In this document: positions 20,476 through 29,891 of the stretch, piece by piece
Numbering within the stretch: position 1 is the stretch's first letter
How the letters are laid out: every line of letters begins with the position of its first letter
Assembly (NCBI GenBank): GCA_963971575.1
Contig: OZ020612.1
Location: forward strand, 65,904,869-65,968,868
Length of the DNA: 64,000 bases
Direction of reading: 5' to 3'
Source: Liopterus haemorrhoidalis
Lineage: Eukaryota > Arthropoda > Insecta > Coleoptera > Dytiscidae
Notes under the pieces: generated by a model
Databases searched by the model: none
Seen by the model: the letters and a program-made list of their open reading frames with translations, nothing else
Told to the model about the DNA's origin: nothing
Program-made: the position numbers and the translations under genes

Positions 20476-21785
20476 CAAGGTGTCTCAAAAGAAATTTTAT
20501 ATTTAGTGGATCGATTAAAAAAAAAGTAAGCCGTATATAGAAAAAATGTTTATTAATTATTAAAATACACTTTTTGGGGATTTATTTCTTAAAAATAATA
20601 TCGTCTAAATGTAGACCCTCGCGTTCTCGGCACTCATTTAATCGAACAGTAAAATTACTTATGACGTCTCGGCAGGTGGACTCAGGGATGGCTGCCATTT
20701 CGTGACGGATATTTTCTTTCAAATGCGCCAGTGAAGTCGGTTTATTTGCGTAAACTTTAGATTTTAGATAACCCCATAGGAAAAAGTCCATAGGGGTTAA
20801 ATCTGGACTGCGTGGAGGCCAATTTATGTCACCTCTCCGGGAGATCAATTTGCCTGAGAAAATTTCACGAACACGTGGCAGAGACATATTGGACGTGTGT
20901 GAAGTTGCTCCGTCCTGTTGGAACCATGTTCTTTGGTTATAGCCAGGAAAGTTTTGCAGTTCAGGTACCAAGAATTTGTCTAACATCTCCGCATAACGCT
21001 CTGAATTCACTGTAACTGCACGCCCCCTTTCGTCTTCAAAAAAGTAAGGGCCGATAATTCCTCGCGCCGACATCGCAGCCCATACGGTCACTTTAGGCGA
21101 ATGTAGGGGTTTCTGATGTTTGCGTTTCGGATTCGTTGCACTCCAGTAGCGGCAGTTCTGCTTATTTACGTGTCCATTAAGATGAAAATGAGCTTCATCC
21201 GAAAACAAAATGTTGGTAAACGTTGAAAATCGCTCAATCACCTGATTTACGAAATTAAGCCTCTGACTGGCATCTTGGGGCTTTAATTCTTGCACCAATT
21301 GAATTTTGTAGGGGTGCAGCTTTAGGTCTTTGTGCATAATGCGATGTAATGATGATCTATGCATATTTAAAACACTTGCGCGCTTCCGAATTGAAAGGTT
21401 CGGGTCGTCACGAACAGACTGATTAACATTCTCCACGTTTTCTACCGTTCTTGATGACCTAGGTCGCCCGGATTTTGATTTATCCAGCGTTGTACCAGTC
21501 TCTTCAAACATTTTAACCCAATGTCGAATGAGAGGAATGCTTGGCGCATCATTTAAGTGGCGAAAACCTCGAATACTGCAGAATTTTCTACGCGCTACAG
21601 TCGCCGAATCACCGTTTTTGTAAAACTCTCGCACGCAAAACGCGCGGTCTGCTCCCGAGAAACGCTCCATAGCGACTGAATTCCCAAAAGCCAGGCTACC
21701 GATTGACATAACCCCCGCACCCCTCGGATACGTTGATTTCACGCAGTAAGCTAAATAAATATAAAATTTCTTTTGAGACACCTTG
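20476..21785 (-). mobile_element. complete IS630/mariner-like transposon, 1310 bp
   Basis: Both ends begin CAAGGTGTCTCAAAAGAAAT (identical for about 28 bp) and are flanked by TA (20474-20475, 21786-21787). The interior is a single uninterrupted transposase on the minus strand. It is the only element in the window with two intact ends and an open transposase, so it is the best candidate for recent activity. A truncated near-identical copy lies at 10219-11075. Confidence 0.95.
20582..21670 (-). CDS. IS630/mariner-like DDD transposase, intact, 362 residues
   Basis: Cut-and-paste transposase acting on its own TIRs in the nucleus. Numbering from the Met of MERFSGADRAFCVREFYKNG: N-terminal HTH (DUF4817-like) to about residue 60, GRP-containing linker (KSKSGRPRSSRTVENVEN), second HTH (LSIRKRASVLNMHRSSLHRI), then the DDE_3-type core. 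Catalytic residues are Asp158 (ILFSDEAHF), Asp253 (WFQQDGATSHT) and Asp290 (PRSPDLTPMDFFLWGYLK); the last two are separated by 36 residues. The frame is open upstream to 21781 through the TIR, giving Met choices at 21709 and 21781. I chose 21670 because it starts where family similarity starts. The C-terminus LHLDDIIFKK is the usual end for this group. No stops or frameshifts. Confidence 0.92.
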   Translation of the reverse strand: MERFSGADRAFCVREFYKNGDSATVARRKFCSIRGFRHLNDAPSIPLIRHWVKMFEETGTTLDKSKSGRPRSSRTVENVENVNQSVRDDPNLSIRKRASVLNMHRSSLHRIMHKDLKLHPYKIQLVQELKPQDASQRLNFVNQVIERFSTFTNILFSDEAHFHLNGHVNKQNCRYWSATNPKRKHQKPLHSPKVTVWAAMSARGIIGPYFFEDERGRAVTVNSERYAEMLDKFLVPELQNFPGYNQRTWFQQDGATSHTSNMSLPRVREIFSGKLISRRGDINWPPRSPDLTPMDFFLWGYLKSKVYANKPTSLAHLKENIRHEMAAIPESTCRDVISNFTVRLNECREREGLHLDDIIFKK

Positions 21786-21909
21786 TATAATCAATCAAAA
21801 GTATAATTGTGATGTTGGAAAAAAAAACAATAATATTACAATTACATAATATGTATTTAAAGATCATTCGAAAATTTCTTCGATTCGGTCTTCGGTCTTC
21901 GATTCCGAG

Positions 21910-21985
21910 AATAGCGGCGAATTTATTTTGAAAAGCTCGCGGCACCCTTTTCATGTGCTTGCGGCACCCTGGTTGAGAACCACTG
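21910..21985 (-). mobile_element. solitary hAT-type end
   Basis: On the minus strand CAGTGGTTCTCAACCAGGGT followed by GCCGC repeated motifs is a classic hAT terminus. No opposing end was found nearby; the rest was probably lost when the neighbouring transposon or foldback repeats rearranged. Confidence 0.6.
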
Positions 21986-22370
21986 ATCTACAGAATAGTA
22001 CCTATGAAAATAATAGTTTACCTATGTATTAAATAATTGATCTATGGTTTTAATTTTTGACCTATGGAATTAATTATTGAGCTATAGAAATATTTATCGA
22101 CCTATGAAAATAATTATCAACCTATGTAAATATTTAATAGATCTATGGAAATAATAATATACCTACTGATATAATTATTGATCTATAAAATTTGATCTAT
22201 AAAATTAATACTTGACCTATAAGTACTCTATCGACGAAATTTTTAACTGTAAATAAAATATAATAAAACAAATATTGTAAATAAAGCTTATAAAAATATA
22301 TTTTTAAGTAAATTATAACAAAAAAAAGTAAAAAGCATACATTGTCTTTGGTATTTAAACCTAACCCAAC

Positions 22371-22580
22371 TTCTAGTTTAATGACAAAACACTATCTTAG
22401 GTTAGATTAGTAAGGGTTTGGTTAGAAGAAGTCGAGCGAAGCGAGCTACCCATCTTCTAGTTTAATGACAAAACACTATCCTAGATTAGATTAGGTTAGT
22501 AAGGGTTTGGTTAGAAGAAGCCGAGCGAAGCGAGCTACCCATACTCTAGATTAATGACAAAACAAACTCTAGATATATGA
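22371..22580. repeat. ~85-bp tandem repeat in the foldback core
   Basis: The block TTCTAGTTTAATGACAAAAC...GGTTTGGTTAGAAGAAG...GAGCGAAGCGAGCTACCCAT occurs at 22371 and 22455, with a third partial copy from about 22544. Copies are very similar, implying recent amplification. Confidence 0.88.
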
Positions 22581-22974
22581 ATCATTCAAATAATTTTGGT
22601 ACCTGTTAATTTACAACTGATTTTAAGGTTATATTCACGAATTAGTTAGGTTATATTTTATCACAACGATACTAGTCAATAGATGTCACTACTGTCTATA
22701 GGTAGTTTATTATCGATCAATTGATAATTTTCTATAGGTCAACTATTAATTTACTATCATTTTTTAATTATCTATAGGTAAATTATTGATTTTTCTATAG
22801 GTAAAAATATAAAATTTCATAGGTAATATTTGAATTATTAAATAGATCATAAAATTAGGATCCATTTAAAAATAAATTTGCTTGTAAGAATTATAAAAAA
22901 GTATTTTTTTGTACGCATAGTACCTATTTTTTTCATACCAATTTTAACTTTTCGAAATTTTTACCAACTGCCAA

Positions 22975-23091
22975 CATATATAAGGGAGGTATTGTGATCA
23001 TACCGATTTTAACATTTCGTGATTTCGATGGATCTCCACGAATAGAGGTCCCTACATAACGTTTTGACTATTTTTAACATGATGTCTGTCG

Positions 23092-23135
<44 letters not shown>

Positions 23136-23520
23136 ATCGGTCTGTCTGTCTGTCTGTCTATCGGTCTGTCTGTCGGTCCGTGTACACGTGCAGACCAAAT
23201 TCGGCTAAAAGGATTTTTATGAAACTTCATATTTAAGCTTTTGACATCAATGGCACGAGTTGATCAACTTTTGGTAAAAATCGGTTAACTAGAAATGGGA
23301 ATTTACTCGTGTAGGTTTTAAGATTTTTGCGAATATTTCACAATAGAGAAATATTACGAAAAAATTTATTTAACAAAAGTTTCTACAAAAATAATAACCA
23401 ACAACTTTTATTTGAGATATTTTTTGATAAAGCAGCTTAAATTAAACAAGTACTTTGTGATGTCGGTCCTGTGGTGGTTACAGCTGATTTTTTATTTACA
23501 AATAAGCATTAATTAGGCTT
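22975..23520 (+). repeat. CAGA/TCTG repeat family, single-arm copy
   Basis: Lead ATATATAAGGGAGGTATTGT, then TCCACGAATAGAGGTCC, a (TCTG)n tract at 23088-23178 and the arm GTCCGTGTACACGTGCAGAC to about 23500. The same parts occur, some inverted, at 49500-50422. Here the arm is present once, so no palindrome forms. Non-coding; the antisense frame through the microsatellite is not a gene. Confidence 0.85.
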
Positions 23521-24270
23521 TTAGTAACACGTATCAACTGTTTTTAGCGTGATTTCGGTCTGTGGACATATGTATAGCTAATCTGGCTAAACACATTTTT
23601 AAGACATTTCATATTTAAACTTCAAACTTGAATATATTATCAATTTGATCCACTTTTGTTAAATCACCAACACATTTTTATTCGTCTTAATTTCAAAACA
23701 TTCGGAATAATTGTAGATATTTTTTTTATTTCTTGTTCAATTATACAATAAAATGTAACAGTTTCTAAATATTAGCATTGTTAATATTTGTTAAGGTATG
23801 CATCAGTGTTGAACTCCTTAACTGGTCACGACATGTCACGTAATAACAACTAACAGGGGGTGAAATTTCCATTTAAGCCCCTGGATTATTGTGCATTATT
23901 TAGAATATATTATAAAATACATAAAACAGTTTACACACTATAGAAACAACCACGAATTTCTAGAGCTAAAACTATTTTCACCTCGGAAAATTGTAACTTA
24001 TAGTTCATTTCAACTAAGAATGCAGTAAGTGAACTGTTGAAAACTATGTCCCCTTGTCCAGTGACGGACTCATTTAAGCGGATCAACATTTAAGTAGCTA
24101 AACAACTAAATGGTGGTGTTTATTAAGAAAACTTTTATTCTAATATTTTATAATAAACATTATTTTTGTATTGTTACAATTACCGAGGGGGGGAAAGTTT
24201 AATATTTAACCAAAAATTAAAAAAAATATTATTATATGACTTTCACATATTTATATAATTTAATATTAAC
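23521..24270. other. no gene seen
   Basis: AT-rich; nothing recognised. Confidence 0.5.
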
Positions 24271-24507
24271 TTATATTATGCAAATAAAATGGTCTTCACA
24301 AACATAAAGTTTACTTTTTTCTGAAATATCGGTTTTATTTCGCCTCATAGCTTTCAGCCACAAATTTCGCCTTTTCTGTTGTTTTTCGCCATCAGGTAAT
24401 ATATGTAATTTTATTTTTTTTTTATTTCTAATTGAACTATTTGTGCACATCGGTACTAAACAATATTTTCGACTATGTTTCGAAGTACTGGGGCCTGGAT
24501 CTTCCAT
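24271..24507 (-). CDS. THAP-type zinc finger fragment, 78 residues
   Basis: THAP domains are C2CH zinc fingers that bind DNA, found in host regulators and in P-element-type transposases. From Met at 24507: Cys16-x4-Cys21 (KYCLVPMCTNSS), Pro38 (HILPDGEK), Trp50 (NLWLKAMRR), Cys70-x2-His73 (YVCEDHF). This is the expected C-x4-C-x48-C-x2-H ligand set with the conserved Trp and Phe. The frame stops four residues after CEDHF, so the AVPTIF-type end and anything downstream are missing. An exon boundary is possible, but no GT lies directly at the break. The short MEDPGPSTSK leader looks like a natural N-terminus. A host gene exon and a P-like transposon relic are both possible; no terminal repeats were found. 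Confidence 0.6.
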   Translation of the reverse strand: MEDPGPSTSKHSRKYCLVPMCTNSSIRNKKKIKLHILPDGEKQQKRRNLWLKAMRRNKTDISEKSKLYVCEDHFICII

Positions 24508-24679
24508 ATTTTATATATTTTAATATAAATTATAATATATATATAAATATAAAGAAAAAACCTAATTCGGTAAACATGTATAAATTGTTTTTATAGAATT
24601 AAACTTTATTTTAATTAAAATCACTCTAACTTTACATAACCTATAAAAGTTATACAAGCAAATAAGTTCACGACAGACT

Positions 24680-24790
24680 GTGTAGGCTGTACGCTGTACG
24701 CTGTACACTGGGTAGGCTGTACGCAGTACACTGGGTAGGTTGTACGCAGTACACTTAGTTAGGGTATGACGTCACACGTCGTTTTCGCGC
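24680..24790. repeat. GTAGGCTGTACGC short tandem repeats and CRE-like site
   Basis: Units of GTAGG(C/T)TGTACGCAGTACACTG recur three to four times at 24685-24755. They are followed by TATGACGTCACACGTCG (24766 onward), which holds the palindromic TGACGTCA. This is upstream of the THAP frame on the minus strand, so a promoter role is conceivable but unproven. Confidence 0.5.
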
Positions 24791-25289
24791 GCTACAAACA
24801 TTTATGATTTTTTAAGCCTTCAACTTAAAAAAAAAAAAATGCGAAACTGTTTTTTATGTTTATATGCAACAAGAGGAATATAATAAAAAAAAAATTTAAA
24901 AAGACCCAAAATGGGTCGCGTACAAAGTTAAAAGGGCTGCTATTGATTTATTTTACTTAAGTTTTATATATTAAGAGAGTCTCCTAACAGCTGGTAAGAT
25001 GTTTGAGGACGTCGCGAGGCAAAAAGGTTAAGTAACACTGACTAAGTCCATGTTTTGACAAAAAAATTGCAGACCTTTGTGATTTACAGATTAAAAATAA
25101 ATTTGAAAATTTCCTCAAACATTTTTAAATTGCTTAGTTACTAGATAAGTCTAAAAATATTATTTTTTTATTAATAACAATAAAATTTAACAGTCACTTA
25201 AAAATAGCAAGTATTCCAAAAACGCTCGAAAAATTCACGCTCGCATTTTGCAAGTGGAAAAATTTCAATTACGCGTAAGCTATCTAGGT
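24791..25289. other. no gene seen
   Basis: AT-rich, no recognised structure. Confidence 0.5.
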
Positions 25290-25777
25290 CAGTGTTTCCT
25301 AACCGCCGGTTCTCGGACCGGCACCGGTCCGCGAGATTTTTGCCGGTCCGCAGAATTAATTTTATGTGCAAGTTTATAAAACAAAAATAATATTAATTTA
25401 TAAAATACAATAATAATTACTTTCCACAATAAACGATATATATTTTATTTTGATTCAGAACCGAGATATCCACCTCGCAATAAATTTATTCACTAAAAAA
25501 ATCTTCATTTTACTATGCAACTATTCGCCTAATAAGTTATAGCCCACTTAATTTTAAGATGAAAATCTCTGTCTTTAATCTGTTAATTAGTTAGTTAATA
25601 ATTTGTTTCTTTTTTCACCAATTATATTTGATTTTTTATTTGTTGTTTTTTTTGTGTTTGTCAGTACAATAAAAAATATAAAACTTTTGCGATACACATT
25701 ACTTTCTAAACTTGCCGGTCTGCGAATTTTTTCTAGTCGGTTGCCGGTCCGTCATGAATAAAGGTTGGGAAACGCTG
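25290..25777. mobile_element. hAT-type MITE, 488 bp, TSD ATCTAGGT
   Basis: Ends CAGTGTTTCCTAACCGCCGG and, inverted, CAGCGTTTCCCAACCTTTAT. A perfect 8-bp duplication ATCTAGGT lies at 25282-25289 and 25778-25785. GGACCGGCACCGG and TTGCCGGTCCG subterminal motifs sit near each end. No transposase remains. Confidence 0.93.
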
Positions 25778-25785
25778 ATCTAGGT

Positions 25786-26131
25786 GATTACGAGTATAAT
25801 AGTTACGACACAATTAGCCTTTTTAAGAAATATGATGAAAATATCATATCAAAGGGCAAATATTTTCTACTGTGTTTCATAAAATATATAATATAATTCG
25901 CTTTCTTAAAATTGTGATGTATATTGTGGTACAGTCGTCCAAAGAAATACTATGTTTACACTATGTTTACAAATCAAAGTCGAAGGTTTCACAAACTGGG
26001 TGGGCTAATTGTAAAGATAAAATTTTAATGACATAGATTATTTTCATTCTTTCTTTAATTTTTATTCAGGTTTATTTTAAATTATATCAAAATTAAAGAA
26101 TTAGATGAGTTACGTCCGTAGATTATAACTA
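25786..26131. other. no gene seen
   Basis: AT-rich spacer between two MITEs; nothing recognised. Confidence 0.5.
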
Positions 26132-26479
26132 GGGTCCGGCAAATATATGCAACGGTACTTTTGCCATAGGCGTGCTATTTTAAACTTTATTTTAACAAAA
26201 AAACCAACAAAAAACAAAAGAATAAAACACTTGTACCGCAATGAATTCTTATCATAATAACGACACCTCATTATTTTGGGATTATATCCGAGATAGGTAA
26301 TTCCGGTCACTCCTTTGCCATTGGTCTGTTTTTGATAAGATATTTAATTTTTATACGCTACACTATTTGTCAGCAGGGCACATTACAAATATATATAATT
26401 ACATTTTATTTCTACACATGTGCCGCTTTTTATCGAAAAACACCTAACTAAAGTACCGTTGCATATTTTTGCCGGACCC
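26132..26479. mobile_element. TA-flanked MITE, 348 bp
   Basis: Ends GGGTCCGGCAAATATATGCA and, inverted, GGGTCCGGCAAAAATATGCA, continuing ACGGTACTTT; about 30 bp with one mismatch. TA flanks both ends (26130-26131, 26480-26481). Non-coding; fits a Tc1/mariner-superfamily derivative. Confidence 0.85.
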
Positions 26480-26514
26480 TAATTATAATATTATGAGGAG
26501 CTAATTAGATTCGA

Positions 26515-27006
26515 ACTGGTCAGAAATCAAAACAATGTTTTAACTTCGCTAATGTTTCGATTTATATTTTAAATCTTCATCAGAGCTGTAATAGTGTGGA
26601 TATAATTATTTGTAACAATTTTTGAAAGTACAAAGAAAACTTTTATATAATTATTAGATCGATCTACAACTAAATGGTAAAATTATAATAAAATCTACAT
26701 ATGAAAATAAATAAATAAATAAAATAAAATAAAATAAACCACAAATTAAAATTTTTACATACCTTAGTTAAATAGTCAATAAATAAAATAAAATAAAGTT
26801 GAAATTTAAAATGCAACATCCATATATGTGCGTGGTGTTTTACCATTTAATAGTTCGATTTAATAATTATATAAAAATTTTCTTTATACTTTCAAAAATT
26901 ATAACAAATAATTATATCCACACTATTACAGCTCTGATGAAGATTTAAAATATAAATTGAAACGGTAGCGTACCTAGTTAAAATAATGTTTTAATTTCTA
27001 ACCAGT
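26515..27006. mobile_element. foldback MITE with ~180-bp inverted arms and hammerhead-like cores
   Basis: Left arm 26515-26700 and right arm 26836-27006 are inverted copies (ends ACTGGT(C/T)AGAAAT(C/T)AAAAC). A ~130-bp AT-rich loop with AAATAAAATAAAATAAA runs separates them. Each arm holds CTGATGA, an AT-rich hairpin and GAAAC: plus strand 26934-26963, minus strand 26583-26554. No coding capacity; target duplication unclear. Confidence 0.75.
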
Positions 27007-27183
27007 CCGAAACACATTACATAATATCAAAATTATATTTTTAAAAACACGTATGGAAACGTATTAACTTAAGTTCAGGGTCTAATTAAGTCCGTTACCC
27101 AATGATTATGATTCACGATTTTCTTATCTATCACTTTTAAATAAATAACTTAATTGTTGACAAACAATTTGACTAGATACGAG
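27007..27183. other. spacer, SINE target site at its end
   Basis: AT-rich spacer. 27174-27183 (TAGATACGAG) is the left copy of the SINE target duplication. Confidence 0.6.
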
Positions 27184-27700
27184 TAGCCAACGTATTGGCC
27201 GAGCTCGTTAAATCGTGCAGTTCTAACTGGTGAAAACAGTGAATTGTGAGGTTGCCGGTTCGATTCTCCGTTGGTCATATTTAGGCCCGATAAGTGGGGG
27301 GGTAGCCGGGGAAAATTTAGGTATTTAGGACCCGGGGTCCTGGGTTTCTGGGCAAAGTTTTAGGGCCTTTTTTTCTCATCATTTGTATTTGAGGACCTTT
27401 TTTTGCTCATCACTTGTATTTTGCTAGTAAGGACCTTTTTTTGCTCATCACTTGTATTTTGTAAGTGAGGCCTTTTTTTACTTATCACTTGTATTTTGGA
27501 AGTCAGGACCCCGGGGCCCGCAAAGAAACTTTCTCCTTGGGGCCTCTCGGTGGACCTGGTCATATTATTCGGGCGAGAATAATATGTTTGCGTTATTCCC
27601 ATTTTCACAATCATTCACCCCTCATCCAGGTGTTGGAGCTTGCCCTATTAGCCTTGTTGCAGAAATATACCGATGTAAAATAAATAAAATAATAATAATT
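27184..27700 (+). mobile_element. tRNA-derived SINE (copy 1) with foreign insert, TSD TAGATACGAG
   Basis: The head resembles a class II tRNA (Ser/Leu type). A box TGGCCGAGCTCG at 27196-27207 matches 11 of 12 consensus positions; B box GGTTCGATTCT at 27257-27267 matches 10 of 11. The body resumes after the insert at about 27558 with TTATTCGGGCGAGAATAATA and ends in an AAATAAAATAATAATAA tail. A 10-bp duplication TAGATACGAG (27174-27183, 27701-27710) shows retroposition. The body matches the SINE at 50423-50676. Confidence 0.93.
27282..27557. mobile_element. unidentified 276-bp insert inside the SINE, TSD GGTCATATT
   Basis: GGTCATATT occurs at 27273-27281 and 27558-27566, and the other SINE copy reads straight through this point. 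The inserted DNA starts TAGGCCCGATAAGTGGGG and ends GGGGCCTCTCGGTGGACCT, without clear terminal inverted repeats. Its middle (27361-27506) is four tandem units of 30-38 bp built on GGACCTTTTTTTGCTCATCA and CTTGTATTTTG. It is relatively GC-rich at both ends. A 9-bp duplication does not point to a single known class. Confidence 0.8.
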
Positions 27701-27710
27701 TAGATACGAG

Positions 27711-28929
27711 AACCCTTACCTTGATAACGCAGAGCATCCCCCTTTTTTTTTAGCAATTTCTAACAAATTGTGAGTTGCCAATGCCTACAATTTTCTAGGT
27801 GACAGAAAATATATCAAGTAGTGGTATATCATACACCTGGAAAGACTTGACATTTCACAGATGGGGGGAACTAAAAATTCTGTCTCCCACTGCCCATGAT
27901 TATAATAAAATTTTATAACATTCACCTTCATTATTTATTACTGCCGTTATTAATGGGTTGAGATATTAAAATATTTTATAGATAAAAAATATCTTTTCAA
28001 CATATTTTAAATATTATTGAATTTAATCCAAGGAATATTTTCAATAATGAACAATATGTGGATCAGCGAATAACTAAAAATTTAACAAAAACAGTAAAAG
28101 TATATGTATTATAACAATTATAATTATGACAAATTATATACAACTTTCTGATTTTTTAAAAGATAAATCTCATATTTTAAAAAAGTACATTTTTATAAAA
28201 AATAACAACATTGAGTTGTTTTATATTTTACATAACATTTTATTTTAATTATTTTTATAAGAAAAACATTTTGATAAAAATTTATATAAATTTTTTTCTT
28301 GACCCTTTATTTATAAAATAATAATTGTGTTTGTATTTTTATGAATTTTTCCAAATTTGTCTTTTATTTTTCAATATTTTGATAAGATGGCATGTGGCAG
28401 GAAGAAATCCTTGTAATTTTAAAAATAAGTGAAATAAATATTCTTATCAAAAATTTATGTAAATAATATTGTAATGTTTCCATTTACCATAAAATGCAAA
28501 TACTTCAAAAACTTTAAATATACTTTAAGCCAATCAACAAAAACATATTCAAAAGCAAAAAGCTCAACTTCTTAAAAGTTCAAAACTTTAAAATTCCATT
28601 TAAAACTCTATATTCAAGAAGATTTTCTAAAAATTAAAATGCTTACATTTATAATCCAGATGTCATAGTCACATATTTAGTTTAAAATTTTAAAAACAAA
28701 CACGCAAAGTTCGTTCTGACAGAACACCGGATTTTCGTCCGCACTTGCCGGAGTACACGACAATACTGCCGCGTAGTGGTGTCGCGCAGAACTAACTCGT
28801 TCTGCGCTTGCGAATGTTACTGATCGCTCATGCTAAATATAGATCATATTCTCTACTAAAAGGTGTCTAGGTAACCCCTTATTAAAAAAAATTAATGGTA
28901 ATTTTTACACAATTCAGAATTTTGCAAAT
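27711..28929. other. no gene seen
   Basis: Very AT-rich. A more GC-rich patch at 28690-28830 with GTTCTGxxxAGAAC-like inverted phrases (CAGAACTAACTCGTTCTG) is the only structure. Confidence 0.5.
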
Positions 28930-29075
28930 ATCTAGTAAGTAATAGCGGCCAATAGGGCCCCCACATGTTGAATATCTGGGACAAAAAAATGTAATGTAAT
29001 CAGATCAAAATGAATGATATTTTGGAAATCATGAATCGTTAATCTGTGTACTAAGAGCTTTCGTTTAATATCCTA
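28930..29075 (+). repeat. repeat family A fragment, diverged
   Basis: GGGACAAAAAAATGTAATG, ATCGTTAATCTGTGTACTAA and GAGCTTTCGTTTAATATCCT parallel the 9165-9290 part of family A (GTGGGACAAATTT, GTTAATCTACGTACTAAGGG, CTTTCAT). Confidence 0.65.
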
Positions 29076-29089
29076 CATAAATGATTCGT

Positions 29090-29316
29090 AAGCCGTGATC
29101 CGTGGACCCCCTAGGGGTCAGTGGGTGAAAGATTGGGGGTCAATGAGTTTATGGGTCGGCAGACAGCTACGTTTTCAAATAAATAATTTCATTCTAATGA
29201 CATTTAAATTTAAATTATATAACCAAATTACATATTTAAAAAATTGTAGGAATATTAATTCGTGTAACGGAGAATAAATAAACAAAAACTAAGAGGTCCG
29301 ACTTTGATCTTACAAG
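29090..29316. other. possible decayed hAT-type remnant
   Basis: CCGTGATCCGTGGACCCCCT...GGGGTCAGTGGG near the left, and GAGGTCCGACTTTGATCTTA near the right, look like degraded subterminal parts of a hAT derivative. No confident ends or duplication. The antisense/sense frames here are not genes. Confidence 0.35.
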
Positions 29317-29806
29317 TTTAAGAACTGCTATTTTAAATGCCAAATTTTTGGATTCTTTGTAGTTTATTTAGTCTAGAAAAAAAATGGGGCTTTAATCGTT
29401 TAATGCGTTTTGAGATTGTGACAATTTTCTTTCTGGCATAATTTACATAATTTGTGAAAATTGTGAGTTTATAAAAATCACAACTCAAAAACGGTTAGAG
29501 AAAACAACCTGACGCTAGAATTTTCGGATTTCTCGTAGTTTATTTAGTCTAGAAAAAAAAATGGGGCTTTAATCGTTTAATGCGTTTTGAGATTGTGACA
29601 ATTGTCTTTATGGCATAATTTACATAATTTGTGAAAATTGTGAGTTTGAAAAAATCACAACTCAAAAACGGTTAGAGAAAACAACCTGACGCTAGAATTT
29701 TTGGATTTCTCGTAGTTTATTTTGTCTAGAAAAAATTTGAGGCCTTACTCGTTTTGCGTATTTTAAAAGTATGACAGTTTAAGAACTGCTATTTTAAATG
29801 CCAAAG
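29317..29806. repeat. ~177-bp satellite array flanked by 30-bp direct repeats
   Basis: GGATT(C/T)..GTAGTTTATTTAGTCTAG recurs at about 29350, 29527 and 29703 (period 176-177). The first two units are almost identical; the third switches to the TTTGAGGCCTTACTCG variant seen at 18100. The array is bracketed by direct copies of a ~30-bp stretch starting AGTTTAAGAACTGCTATTTT (29317-29346, 29776-29806). Confidence 0.88.
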
Positions 29807-29891
29807 TTCCAAATTTTGCTGTTCTCTGAAATAGTCTGCCTAGCTTTGTTGTCAGTTCGAATAGTGTGAACTTTTTAAGAATGGTTTAGAT

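Larger units (their letters stand above)
20395..22870. mobile_element. foldback element with tandem-repeat arms, interrupted by a transposon
   Basis: The left arm (20395-20475 and 21986-22250) is built of degenerate ACCTATGAAAATAATTA units with GATCTA(C/T) between them. The right arm (22690-22870) contains the same units as TATAGGTAAATTATTGAT, i.e. inverted. Between the arms is a ~440-bp core including an ~85-bp tandem repeat. The transposon 20476-21785 and a hAT end lie inside the left arm. Terminal boundaries are approximate and no target duplication was identified. Confidence 0.65.

Noticed and set aside
27190..27270. Functional tRNA gene
   Set aside because: A and B boxes fit, but the body continues into a SINE with tail and target duplication, and the cloverleaf is not intact.
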